Assembly: GCA_028565635.1 (NCBI GenBank) | Contig: JAOXYB010017928.1 | Span: 1-18,515, forward strand | Length of the DNA: 18,515 bases | Direction of reading: 5' to 3' | From: Phoronis ovalis | Taxonomy: Eukaryota > Phoronida > Phoronidae | Shown here: piece by piece, positions 1-11,600 of the stretch | Layout: each line of letters opens with the position of its first letter | Position numbering within the stretch: the stretch's first letter is position 1 | Translations under genes and position numbers: made by a program | The notes under the pieces: model-generated | Database searches by the model: none | What the model was told of the DNA's origin: nothing | The model's input: only the letters and a program-made list of their open reading frames with translations

Positions 1-110
1 CTACCACAAGCTAAAATTTTGGATTGGGTTCCGCGGCACATCCCCGTAGTCAAAAAACCTTGAGTACCCCCCCCCCCCGGGGATCCACCCGACCATTCAA
101 ACCCTTTATA
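1..110. repeat. GC-rich repeat edge with poly-C tract
   Basis: The first 110 bases differ sharply in composition from the AT-rich DNA that follows. They contain GGTTCCGCGGCAC, a TCAAAAAACC stretch and a run of 12 C (67-78) followed by GGGG and GGATCC. Read on the minus strand, the pattern (GGTACTCAAGGTTTTTTGAC, then a GC-rich block) resembles the right edge of the window, where GGTATGTTTTTTGAACC precedes a GC-rich block. I infer that both edges belong to one dispersed or tandem repeat type at which assembly stopped. No coding signal is visible. Confidence 0.45.
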
Positions 111-1196
111 GCAGCTTTTGAAAAAAGTTTGGACATATCTCCCTGTTTACACATCCCTTTTGAAAACGAAACTTCAAATTTTATGTTCACATAATATTTG
201 TTTTGTAAAAATAAAATAACATTTAAAAAAAAATTAAAGTAGCTGATAGTTAAACGAGGGATCTGGTTTGATTGGTTTCAATGAAATACAATATTATAAG
301 GTTGACTTGCTTGAAAACAGGTTAACTACAGTAAACATGAAAGCTGTAATTTTCGCTTTCAAAGAGTCATAATCTCATATGAAATTAGCTTTTTAATGCA
401 ACTGATTGAAATTCAGGTTGTCTCTGGTTTCTATCTCTGACTCTAATTAGACCCTGGAAATATATAACCTCATGCAGTTATCAAGTTTAATTTTAGTAAG
501 TGCTGATGGAGATTGTTTTTAATGAATATTGTTTTGTTATTGTAGTTAAAAAATAACTTTAAGGTTATTTTTTACTCTGACACGGTAATTAGTAAAAAGT
601 AACATAATAAGTTAAAGTCATAGCTATGAATAATAGTGAAAAATCTCTAATTGATAGCATAGTATAATCAAAACTAATTCTTCTTTTCAGTTTGAGTTTT
701 GAGAACATACGCCAATCTGAAAACAGACTGTATTAATTAAAAGAAATTCAAAAATCTGTAATATTTGCTTGTTTGCATGAGTCTAATTTGGATCAGTAAC
801 TAGGCTACAGGTGACATCATCATACATTTCGCAACTTTTTGCTGAACAGGTTAACAGGTAGACTTCCTCTAAGTCCTTCTGAATTATTTTTAATTACTAT
901 TTAATTTAGAAAAAAAATTATTTTGATTACTGTGATGTACTTTTGTTGCAAAAAAAACCCACAATGTTCCAGCAGCATTTTACCTCCTTACTATATCTCC
1001 ATCCAGAATGATTTGGTAACTTTGCAAGTGTTCCGTTGATATTAATAATTCATGAAGGGGTGACGTCAGGTTGATCATGTAACTAAAACAGCATATCTAT
1101 CTAAAAACAGGTTAAAAGAAACATCGGCTAAGTTAATGCGTCTCTTCATTGTAAATGCTTCTAAATTAAGAAATCTTTTTGAACAGATTGATATCA
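111..1196. other. AT-rich gene-free stretch
   Basis: No convincing coding exon, RNA gene or transposon terminus was found on either strand. The sequence is AT-rich with many stop codons in all frames. An ACAGGTTAA motif recurs loosely at about 318, 846 and 1106, but the flanks do not align, so I do not call it a repeat. Confidence 0.5.
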
Positions 1197-1318
1197 GGCT
1201 GAACTTAGCTTTTTAAGTAGGAACCTATTTAGTGGTCCCAAGTGCAATTTGAAATTAGGCTGAACTTAGCTTTTTAAGTGGAGAAGTATTTAGTGGTCCC
1301 AAGTGCAATTTGAAATTA
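1197..1318. repeat. 61-bp tandem duplication, two copies
   Basis: Two adjacent copies (1197-1257 and 1258-1318) both start GGCTGAACTTAGC and end CAATTTGAAATTA. They differ only in a short central block (near 1219-1225 in copy 1), at about 5 of 61 positions. This is a recent local duplication in non-coding DNA. No function is evident. Confidence 0.9.
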
Positions 1319-2425
1319 GTCTATGTTTACATAAGATTTTACAACAGCCTAAATGGATAAACCTTTTAAAGAGTATTAAATTTTATGTGAGAACTTGTAC
1401 AAAAAGTAGATACAATATATTTTAAACTTAAATTTCACAGAAATACAGGTTTATTTACCGAGAATTCGAGATAATCCAAGAGCTAAATGTACGAAAATAA
1501 TCCAAACATAAAAATGAAAATTTAAATCCTAAACCGTTTTTATAGTTATAGTTTAACGGACACATTTTCAGCAGTCCAGTAAATCCAAAATCTTCAAAGT
1601 AATCCGTTTGAGATTCCGCCGATATAGTAGTCATGACATCAGCCTTGAATGAATTACGCAGTACAACATTTATGTTTCGCGCTTTTAATGGACTAACATC
1701 AGATCTCTGAATTTATTTAATGATTTATTTAATAAAATGATAAAGGTAAACATAATTTTCTTTGAATCGTTATTTTTGAAATTGACGCTAGTTTGACTTG
1801 CATGTTGCATGAAAAGAAATGAAAAATTCATCATGAAAAAAAATGCATATTTTCTGTCTTCATTACAATATGTTTTCACCAATTAATATCTAAATTAGAT
1901 TACAAACATTGTTATTATAGATTACAAACAGTACAATTGATCTGGTTATGAAATATAAGATTTTAACTGGAATAATTTTTATCCAAGAAAATCCAGCCTG
2001 AGAATCATGTAAGCTACATTTTAAATGTTTTGACGTACATACATCTCCATTTTTTTACCATTGGTGAAATTAAATGTACATATTCATTATCCAGTAATAA
2101 GTACTTTTGATGTTTTACACTGACTGACAAAAAGAGAATTCCACATGAATGAATATATAGCCATGTAGCTCTCCAGGTGTGCTGATATCTTCACAGAACA
2201 CATAATTGTGGGTTTGTGTCCATTAGCACCACCTAGTGCTTGAAGTAGTCATTGCTACCAATATTTTTGATTAACCAAGTAAAATGAACCAATTTGAAAA
2301 GAAATAAACTTTAATAATGATTAAATCAAAATCGATCAAGTTAACTTCTTCTAAAGATATACTTCAAGCAATGGATACAGCAATGCTGATGTACCTTCAT
2401 ATTGTATGTTTGTTAAGAATTGGGG
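1319..2425. other. AT-rich gene-free stretch
   Basis: No gene recognised. Short open frames here (for example 1685-1882, minus strand) are low-complexity F/N/K-rich translations of AT-rich DNA with no family resemblance. The stretch lies downstream of the receptor pseudogene, reading on the minus strand. Confidence 0.5.
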
Positions 2426-3659
2426 TTACAAGGCAATTGTTTTTGTTGTAATGGAAACCACATACACTTGAGGATTTGCCTTCAGAAGGTATAGCTCATT
2501 CTTTGCATGGCCCAGGTTCACATTCTGCGGGTGTTTACGATCCATACACCCTGATCTTCTGGTAAATAACCCCAAAAATGTTTCCCTGAATTGTCTGCTC
2601 ATTCCACAGTATATGATAAAGTTAAATAGATAACTCAGGTAATTATAAAAAATAAAAAATGAAAATATTTTTTGTTTTGAGTTGAGTTTTCAAAAATGGA
2701 TAGATTAAATGTTAGTTTAAGTATAACTAGTATCATTGATATGGCTATTGGGATTTCAACTAATAGAAATAAACCTACCACTACCACCAACATCATTGTA
2801 GTGCGATTGGTATCCTGAATCCCTTTCAAATCCCTTTTATGATTTTGGTTGAGCAACTTTTGTCTTCGTTTTTGCCCAGCGCCCATAGTGCGAATAATTA
2901 AACCATTTAAAACTAATAAAACAACACATGGTAATATGTTAATGAAAATCACACGGAACCAGTTATATGGAGTGAAGTATATGTCTCCTCATCAGCATTG
3001 AACCATTGATTGTGTAATACCTTGGTGCATGCTTCAATGGTGTTGTTTGAATTAATTTTCAAAGAAACAGGAACTTATGAATACTTATCCTCAAAGCCTC
3101 TACTAATATGTGCAATAATCCCACAGATATAGATAATGATTATACTGATACCCACTTTTTTTGCAGAACACTGGCTCCATTTTTTAGACTCTAATGCTTT
3201 ACAAATATAAAGATATCGTAATATGGTCAATTCTATAGTTAGCCATCTTGAAACTGTACGAAACATCAATGGTATTATATGAAACATGAGTCTCACGATA
3301 CCAGTTGTAGGGAAACCAATCTTCCTAGTTACCCAGAGTGAACATGTATATAAAGATTGGTAGAGGCACCACACCATGTAACATATCAGCTACAGCCATG
3401 GCTAGTAAATTAGTATTTGTTGGTGTCTTCATGTTTTTCTTCATTAAAGTTGCACATATTAATGCATTCATTATTATATATAGTACAAGAGATAACTATA
3501 GGGCATAAATAACTATAAATTGGTACCTTAATTTCTGCTAAGTTTCCTGTAAACTTGTAATCTTTTGAGCCAAAATTTTGTGAAGTGTATAAGCTATTTG
3601 TCTTCGTTTAGCAATGCATTAGATTTTATGAAAGTAAAGTTATCATGAACTCCAGTCAT
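2426..3659 (-). pseudogene. Seven-transmembrane neuropeptide receptor pseudogene (myosuppressin/sex-peptide/FMRFamide receptor-like)
   Basis: A rhodopsin-class GPCR can be read across this minus-strand stretch, but only by changing frame several times. From the N-terminus: a Met at 3659 with an NFT sequon; TM1-TM2 with KTPTNTNLLAMAVADMLHG (conserved TM2 Asp); TM3 with RTVSRWLTIELTILRYLYIC, where an LRY-type motif replaces DRY; an extracellular loop 2 with NNT and Cys; TM5 NWFRVIFINILPC; TM6 FLLVEIPIAI; TM7 plus tail NFIIYCGMSRQFRETF. The CGMSRQFRETF tail and TM7 without NPxxY are typical of the protostome DMSR/sex-peptide-receptor group. Lesions include in-frame stops at 3594-3596, 3325-3327 and 3075-3077 and frame changes near TM1, after TM2, near 2985 and near 2640. 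The last frame ends at a stop at 2426-2428. There is no sign of introns. BOP1 and MRPL36 read cleanly nearby, so general sequencing error is unlikely. The family call is strong; the exact ligand class is uncertain. Confidence 0.85.
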
Positions 3660-5002
3660 ATTGTTTGATAGGAACTTTTGTTCATGCTCCATAGCAACAG
3701 TTTTCTGCCTTCTATATTGTATATTCTTCAGTGCTCAAAATTATGATTTTCTGTTAGGAAAAAGTATATATATATCATTTGTGTTTTGTGGAAAAAATTG
3801 CTTTTCCCTTATTAAGATTAAATTGTTGTGCCAGCAGCTGTACAGTGATGTGAAGTGGTCTTGTATATACTGTCAAACCCGCTCTTGAAGCCACATGACC
3901 AGTTCCATTATCTTCCGTTGGTACATAATGTATATTTATTTACTTCAACCAGTATCTAAAAACCTAGACTGGACTCAGTCTGAATAATGAAGTTTTTTTA
4001 CTCAAGTTGTCTAGAGTGATGATAAATTATACTTTTTCAACTGTGAAACTTATAGTTAGTCATATTTAAATTTTGATAGTTTGATACCCCAAAACCCCAA
4101 TTTTATATTTTTTTATTTTCAGTACTAATAATGATAGTACTGTTATAAATGACGAAATATGAGTAAAATTATCAAAATTGTCAAGTATCAATATATTAAA
4201 TCCTCATATATAATTAGTCCTTTCAGGGGTCCTTCCTCAGCCTGTACACAGGCTACTAAAAACCACCTGCCTTTAAAGGCCAGTTTTCACAACATTCTTT
4301 GATTGCTATATAAACATTTTATTTTGGCTATATACAACTATATTATGCGACGATGCTGCAAGAAGCAGGATGTTGCTATTCATGAGAGTCATTAAAATTT
4401 CAAAAACGTAAATTATAGATCAACAGTCAATGAACCGATCAATCCCGAGGATATAAAATATTCAGCTGTAATTCCATGAAATGTCTAAAATATGGTAATG
4501 CTACTTTTCTTATGTCATGTACCTTCGTTTCCATCGATCTGAATAGATGCAGACTCCCAGCGGTATGTTATATCTTTCGTGCACAGTTTATTATGCATTG
4601 GTTTTTACTGAAAAAGCAATCACAATGTTCACTTAAAATTAGATTTTAATAATAACAATATTATTATTTTATTACTACTTTATATTCATAATAGAGTGAT
4701 TATATATCTAAAATTATGAAATATTATAGAAATGTAGCCTTATTGTATTTCCTGTACCTATTTGTAAACAATACCGTAATTCCTTGGACGCATATTATTT
4801 CATATTCTGCAGTCTCTCGGAAATTTAAATTATATACTGCAGAATTTTTACAAATCACATTTTGAGATTATTAAAAAAGTAATTGAAGTTAATTTCTCAA
4901 TTTCGGAATATTTTATAAGTTTTATTGAAAAATGCAATAATTCCAATTACACAGAAGCTGTATAAATATACGCTTCATAAAATGGTCCTGTATCTAGCAG
5001 AC
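3660..5002. other. Gene-free stretch upstream of the first visible BOP1 exon
   Basis: I searched this stretch for the missing upstream BOP1 exons and found no plausible exon with splice sites. It contains short palindromes such as AGCCTGTACACAGGCT (4239-4254) and AT-rich filler. If the N-terminal BOP1 exons lie outside the window, this is intronic DNA. Confidence 0.45.
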
Positions 5003-5402
5003 TGAATAAATTCATATGTTAATGTTCCTTACCTTCTCAACTAACATCTGGGCTTAACCATGGTCAATTTTTGTTTAATATCTTGAAAAGCAGAAGAACG
5101 ATAATCCCATTATTTCTATGTAAAGTGTCACGAAAGTTTTACACCAATCAAATTGCAGCTTACAATAATAGGTATATTAGTGGACTAAGTGGTTAGGGGT
5201 TGATCACACACATTCTGTCCCGCCAAAGTTCATCTATAATCCGCTAAACAAAAAGCAAGCTCCCTGGCAATTCTTATTTAGAAGGAGTCATCATGATAGA
5301 ATAGACATGGTATGCTAAATTGAAGGATTATAGTAAAAATTTACTATGGTTAAGCCTAGACGTTAGTTGAGAAGGTACGGAACACTAACGGATGGATTTA
5401 TT
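5003..5402. mobile_element. MITE-like element with about 70-bp terminal inverted repeats
   Basis: The left arm (about 5003-5072) and right arm (about 5335-5402) are inverted copies. Both arms contain CCTTCTCAACTAAC/GTTAGTTGAGAAGG and CTTAACCAT/ATGGTTAAG. Over the 51 bases of the inner arms only 6 mismatches are seen, and the outer GAATAAAT..CAT part also matches. The core of about 260 bp has no open frame of note, so this looks like a non-autonomous DNA transposon. The exact ends and target duplication are not clear. It lies about 120 bp before the first visible BOP1 exon. Confidence 0.8.
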
Positions 5403-5524
5403 CTGGCTGTGTATGTAGTAACATTCTAAGGAGGTTGCACATTAAACATTAAAAAAATGAATGTTAATATATAAATACATCGAATTAGGACCCTACTACA
5501 ATGATGTTTTCCTTTGTGTTTCAG

Positions 5525-5626
5525 CCTTCTATAGATTTCTTTACCCATGAAACCATGCTGCATCCAGTGACAAACAGACCAGAACACAAGAGGAGTTTTA
5601 TACCTTCCAAATGGGAAAAACTGAAG
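5525..5626 (+). CDS. BOP1: BOP1 exon (first visible)
   Basis: Phase 0, 34 codons, acceptor TTTCAG and donor GTAAGT. It encodes [20 protein letters not shown] and on to [11 protein letters not shown], matching the BOP1 N-terminal-domain segment with the invariant HPVTNRP. It begins mid-protein, so at least one upstream exon must exist. Confidence 0.95.
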
Positions 5627-8600
5627 GTAAGTAAATGAGTATTGCAGCCATACTGTGTTGTAATAAAATCCTTGTACAATATGACATTTCTGAGCAATCT
5701 CATTTAGGAAATTTTAAATTAAACATGATCTTAAAGTTCTCTTAAAATCTATTGACTTTTCTGTAACTAGTAAATATAATCATATAGAGCATCACCTGAA
5801 AATGTGACTAGCTCAGCTTACACATTAGAACGTTCTGTGACAAGAATATCAGCATGTTGTTTTTGAATAGGTTAATATACAATTTCTAAACAATTGTTAT
5901 TTCTGGTAGTAGATAAAAATGTACATGATAAGTATCATGCTATCATCTTGTAGCTGTTATATAAAAAGAAACAAAATTACATTTTGACCATAATTAGAAT
6001 GTTGCTAAATAAAGGTAACTTAAAGCTATTTGTAAATTTAAAATAATTTCTGCTAATTTTCTGAGGTATTAGCTAGATCTGATCATTTCTGCATGTACTG
6101 TCTATATAAATTAAGCCATTTTTAAAACATTCAATTTTATTTACATAAAATTATTAATAATTTCGAACATTATATCAGCTGGAGATGGGAATCTGTTAGT
6201 AGGTTTTAGTTCATTGTTGAATTTTTTCCTGTGTAATCTGATGTCGGACTGAATGAATATTTGGGATTTTGTTTTAATTGTCTGTTTTTATGTTGTTATT
6301 TGTAGGTTGGTCAGATGGTTCATGCTATTAAAATGGGTTGGATGAAACCAACAAAACCTAAGGATGAGGGAGAAGATGAAACACCAAAATATTATATGCT
6401 CTGGGATAATGAAGATCAGGTTTGCATTATCTGTAGCATGGTTTTGTTAACTTGTGTTAAGGACTTGTATGTTTCCTAAAGAATTAATGGGAACTGAATA
6501 ATGATTACAATTATTGGGGACAATGGGATGAATAAGTCACTGTCTAATTACAAGAGAGTTGGGATTTTTTTACGAAATAATAGCCACATAATACTACTTA
6601 TGAAGAGAGGTAGGTACACTTAACTTCAGTTACCAGAGAAAACAGGGAGCAATAAAATTCAGCGTAAATTGTGTTTTTCAGTCTGATTTAAGCAAGCGAG
6701 TACGCCCACATATGCCAGCACCTAAATTACCGTTACCTGGACATGAAGAGTCATATAACCCACCCCCAGAATATCTACTGACGGAGGAGGAGGTTGGTTT
6801 TCAATTTTAAAATTTTCTTTGTGCACTGGCATATAAAGCAGTATGTTTCATCTCATAACTATATTTATGCAACTTTTTTGCTTTCTGAGAGCATGTCATT
6901 CATTTCCACCTTCTGATAAGTATAGTCTGAATGTACAATCTTACGATTTTTTAGCCCAGATCTGATGTATGTGTACTCATGTTAAGGGCAGCCATTGCTT
7001 TAAATCAGATGTTCGACTCCTGAGCAGCAGGTTAAATCTTTTGATATCCAGTGTTATCTTAGAAGCTTCAAACCTGCTTTCAGCAATCATATCACTTGAT
7101 TTTGTTGATATTTAGTGTAAGATGTGCTTGCTCACTTAAAATACTTGTCTCAATTAATAGTTGATTATAGCAAGTAATCTAAATTTTGATAGTTGTTAAT
7201 TTGTTTATGTAATACAATGCAGGAACTTGCTTGGAAGCAGTCAGATCCAGAGGACAGGAAGATAAAGTTTTTGCCTAAAAGATATTCATGCTTACGACAT
7301 GTACCAGCTTTCTCCAGATTTATCAATGAGAGGTTTGAAAGATGTCTAGACCTTTACCTTTGTCCCCGACAGCTGAAAATGAAGGTTTGTACTTTAATTT
7401 GTACTTGGTGTTCTTATGCTAGATTTCTTGAGTAATATGCTTTATAGTTCCCATTAAAATGAACTGGCTAATGAACAAGTTACTGTGGTCAAAAGATTCT
7501 GTTCCATACAATAATTTTTTTGTATGTGTGAAAGATGTAAAGTTCTGGAAAACGGGAGACAAGGTAATAAAACTTCCTGCCATGAAGATATCAGGCATCT
7601 GCTGTTAGAGACTAAAGTATAAATAGCGCCTGATGAAATTTCACCCTGATTGTTGATGGTAGCAACAGTTTTTGATGATAATAAAAATAATTTAACAATG
7701 AATTGAACTATTACATTATACAAAAATGAATTCAGATGAGGACAGTTACATGTTTATGTGACAAAGCTGCGTGATAAAATTTTAAATATTGAGAACATCT
7801 TAGAGTAACTATTATTATGTGACTGTGCTTTATTTACAAAAATTTTGTTGATCTCTTACAACCGTTGGGCATTAAATATGTATAAATAACATTGGACACT
7901 TATTACTATGTGATGTTTTAAGTAATTTGTTTTCATTCTCTATAGATGAATGTGAGTCCTGAAGATTTATTACCAAAACTTCCCAAACCGAAAGATCTGC
8001 AACCCTTCCCGACAACAGAAGTCATTGTAAGTATTTTTTCACTACATAAATATTGTAAAAAATCACAAGAACTATTATATCTATTCAGCAATATGTTGTG
8101 ACACAATGCCAGTCTATAATAGTAAATCATTCAGTATAAACAAAACTTAATGAAATCATCTGAATAGTCTTCTTAGACCGTTATACCATGGGCACGGAGT
8201 ATACTGTTGCGTCGGTAACGGCGCTAACGTATCATTAACTTGGAAAACGACACACGCGCTGCCTTACATTTTTGTATTGCGCCATTCTCTAAAGTGGAAT
8301 TTTAACTGGGAATACAACTGCAAAATCACCATTTCTACTCTGGGCAGTTCTACAAATTGTAAGTTCTGTCACATTAAATGCTAAAGTTTAAAAGGTGAAA
8401 ATTAAATGTTTATTAAGAAACGGCTGGTTTATTTGACTGTTTTTGTTGACTCCCCTGGAGTTGTTTATATTTCGCTCACTAGAGATTCTGCTCTATTGCA
8501 TTTTAAAAGCACCATATCACATGCATATGTTTTAATGTTTGCTGCTTAAAATCTAAGTATTTCTGCACAAAAAAAAATAAAATTGTTTATATGTGAATTC

Positions 8601-11600
8601 ATGTACGCTACCTGTACCACATACCCGTACTGTATGATATTGTTATTCAAAATGTACCCGACTCTCTTGGTTAAATTTGAAAATATTTTGTATGTGTATA
8701 AATTCTGCTAGTGTGTACCCGCATCATCATCATCTTGCTAACATCAATAATTGAATATGAATAAGTATAGTCAATTGAAAAAATGCATTATGTGATGAAC
8801 TACAATATTTTCCCTTAAAAAGCAGCATTCATATCCTACTTACAAGTATTTTAAAAATCAAACTGCTTCTGTGAAAATGTAAATGTTTCACTAAACATTT
8901 GGTTGTTGAAAGCCATTGGTGGCTAGCAAGCTGAATATTCATTCTATTGTTGGTCACCACATGTCGAGCGACACGTTATTGCAGCAGTAACGTCGCACAT
9001 TTATTACCGACATAACCGTAGATTCCGCGCCCTTGGTTATACTTGACTTGAAACTTTTGTTTGACATTTCAGTTGTACAAAGGACATGAAGGTCTTGTTC
9101 GTTGTATAAGCGTTGATCCTAATGGACAGTGGTTAGTTTCAGGTACAGTTGCTTGAACAATTATCTTTTAAGTAATGGCTTTTAGTCGTGCTTCTAATTA
9201 TAGGAATGTACCTAGTACACTGTACAACGTAACAAGTGAGAATTGGTTATAGTGCTTTTATACAATAGAGTACAATACAGCAGCAGAAGATGAAATATTG
9301 CAAATTAATGGAATACCCTGGTACTGTGAATAACAAAACACAATGCTAAATGATAAAATGCAGTGTACCGTAAATTCATGTTTTTTAGGTTCAGACGACA
9401 ACACATTAAGATTCTGGGAAATTTCTACTAGCCGTTGTATGAAAACTATTAAACTAGAGAGTGCTGTCAAGTCTGTTGCATGGAATCCAAATGTGTCTTT
9501 AACTTTGGTGTTAGTAGCTGTGTAAGTAGTAATATTGTGCCAGGAAAGATTAATTTGGAGAAATCATCAATCTTTTAGCCATCCTTCTGTTGAACATAAA
9601 TTTTCATATTTCTATTTTTCCACCTTTGTCTAATCATTAGAGAGCTTAAAGTTCTATAGCTACGAGTAATGAGTTAAGTGTGTGCATATGGCATGGCACA
9701 TATGTTAAAGCACATAGTGTATGTAACACTTTCTTTGTATTGCAGTACAATTTTTATCAGGTCAACTTTATATTTGGTACAGGGTTAATAACACACAGGT
9801 TAAATGTAAGTTTGACCTAGATCACTTCACTCACTGGCAGCCATGTTTGTTCACCAGATAGTGCCTCAAATTATATCTTTTCATGCATAGACGAAGCGAT
9901 GCCTGGGCGATTTGAAGGTTGAGGGGGTAATAGGCTAATTTGTATTTTTGAATAACCTTGAAAAGTGGGTCAACTCTTAATTCAAAAATTCGTCATTTTT
10001 TTGCAGTCGTCAAAACTGATTTTAGTCCAGGTTTTGAAATCTCTGACACAGAGAAATCACTATAATTCTGAAAGGAAATAGAGGCCAAATATACATGTAG
10101 GTCATGTTTGATTTCGACACAGATTCCTTCCAATTCGGCCAACTGATGGATATCTTTGTTCCCAAGATAGTTTTTATGAGATCAAATTCATATTTGGTAC
10201 ATGGTTAATACAAGTCAAAATATGGATTACACATAAGTTTTATCTGAATCACTTCCAATAGGGCTGACTTGTGACCAAGTTTGTTCCCCAGATGGTACCT
10301 GAAAGACGAAGCAATGTTTGGTTGATTCAGAGGTGGATTTATGAAGGCAGGTATAATGGGCTAGCTAGGTTGTATTTAGAATAACCTTGAAAAGTGCCCA
10401 ACTGAATTTTTTTTCAGTCATCAAAACTGCTTTTAGGCCAGATTTTGAAAACTCTAACACACACAGATTAGTTTAATTTAGAAGATAAATAGAAGCCAAA
10501 ACACAGGTCAAGCTTGATTTTTAACTGGATCACTTCCAATATCATGGCTGACTGGTGGCCATCTTTGTCCCCAAGAAGGCCCTGCGATAACAGCTTCAGT
10601 TTTTATCAGATCAACTTCATATTTTGTTTCGGAGTTAATACAGTAAGTACAAACACAAGTCAAGTGTAAGTTTGACCTGGATCACTTTCAATATGTCCAA
10701 CTGCTGGCATCTATGTTTGTTCCCCAGTTGGTACCTCATTGTGCATGTTTTCACACAATGCCTGAATGATTCGAAGGCTATAAGTGGACAGGTGTAATAG
10801 GCTAGGTAAAACTTTAGAATGGCTTTGAAAAGTGGGTTAAACACCCATCCTAAACTTTCTCATGCTGTTTTTGTTTATAACTTCAAAACTCTGATACACA
10901 GCATGATCATTTTAAGTCACTAAGTAGTTGGAGATTAAATACACCAATTCCACTGTAATGGACACCTGGCAGCAAGGTTTATTCCTGAGATAAGCTGGGA
11001 TGGACACATTGTTTAGAACTTCTGTATGAATATCTACAGCTAGTTTTTCTTTTATTATGCTTTACGGATGATAGACACACCCACACATACACATGTACAC
11101 TTTTTACTCACATTTAAGAACCTTAAGCTCTGTATTATCTCTTTATGTTTTTACTATGTGCATGGTGCTTGCAAAAGTGTAATAAATATGAAACCATTCC
11201 ATTCACAAAATATGAAAGCTACTGCTTGAGTTCATTGTAATTACAACTCATTTTATTACATTCCATCTCTAACAAGGCAGCTATGATTGTTTATTTTCTA
11301 GAAAATTTGCATTTAGGTGAAAGTTGCTGGTATATATTGTGCCTTTTAATTTTAGAATGAAATCTGTGTTAATAATAAATACCGAATTGGGTGACAAAGT
11401 TAACATTTCAAAAACAGACGAGGTGCTTAACTCTTTTGAACCTCCAGAGGATGAGAGTTCTAAGAAGGAGGTACCAGGCCTGGATTGGGTTGAAATGGAA
11501 GGGAAACTTTGTAATCAGGGACAAAGGCTAAAAGTGGTTCATTCAAAGGTTAGTGTATAAAATAAAATGTTCAAATCCTTACCATAATTAATTCTATAAA

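Noticed and set aside
3661-3888. Plus-strand open frame, Cys- and Phe-rich
   Set aside because: Starts at the pseudogene's 5' end on the opposite strand, no recognisable domain or signal; composition typical of chance frames.
4239-4254. Palindrome AGCCTGTACACAGGCT
   Set aside because: Stem-loop with 7-base arms but no loop of histone type, no gene next to it and no partner sequence; may be chance.
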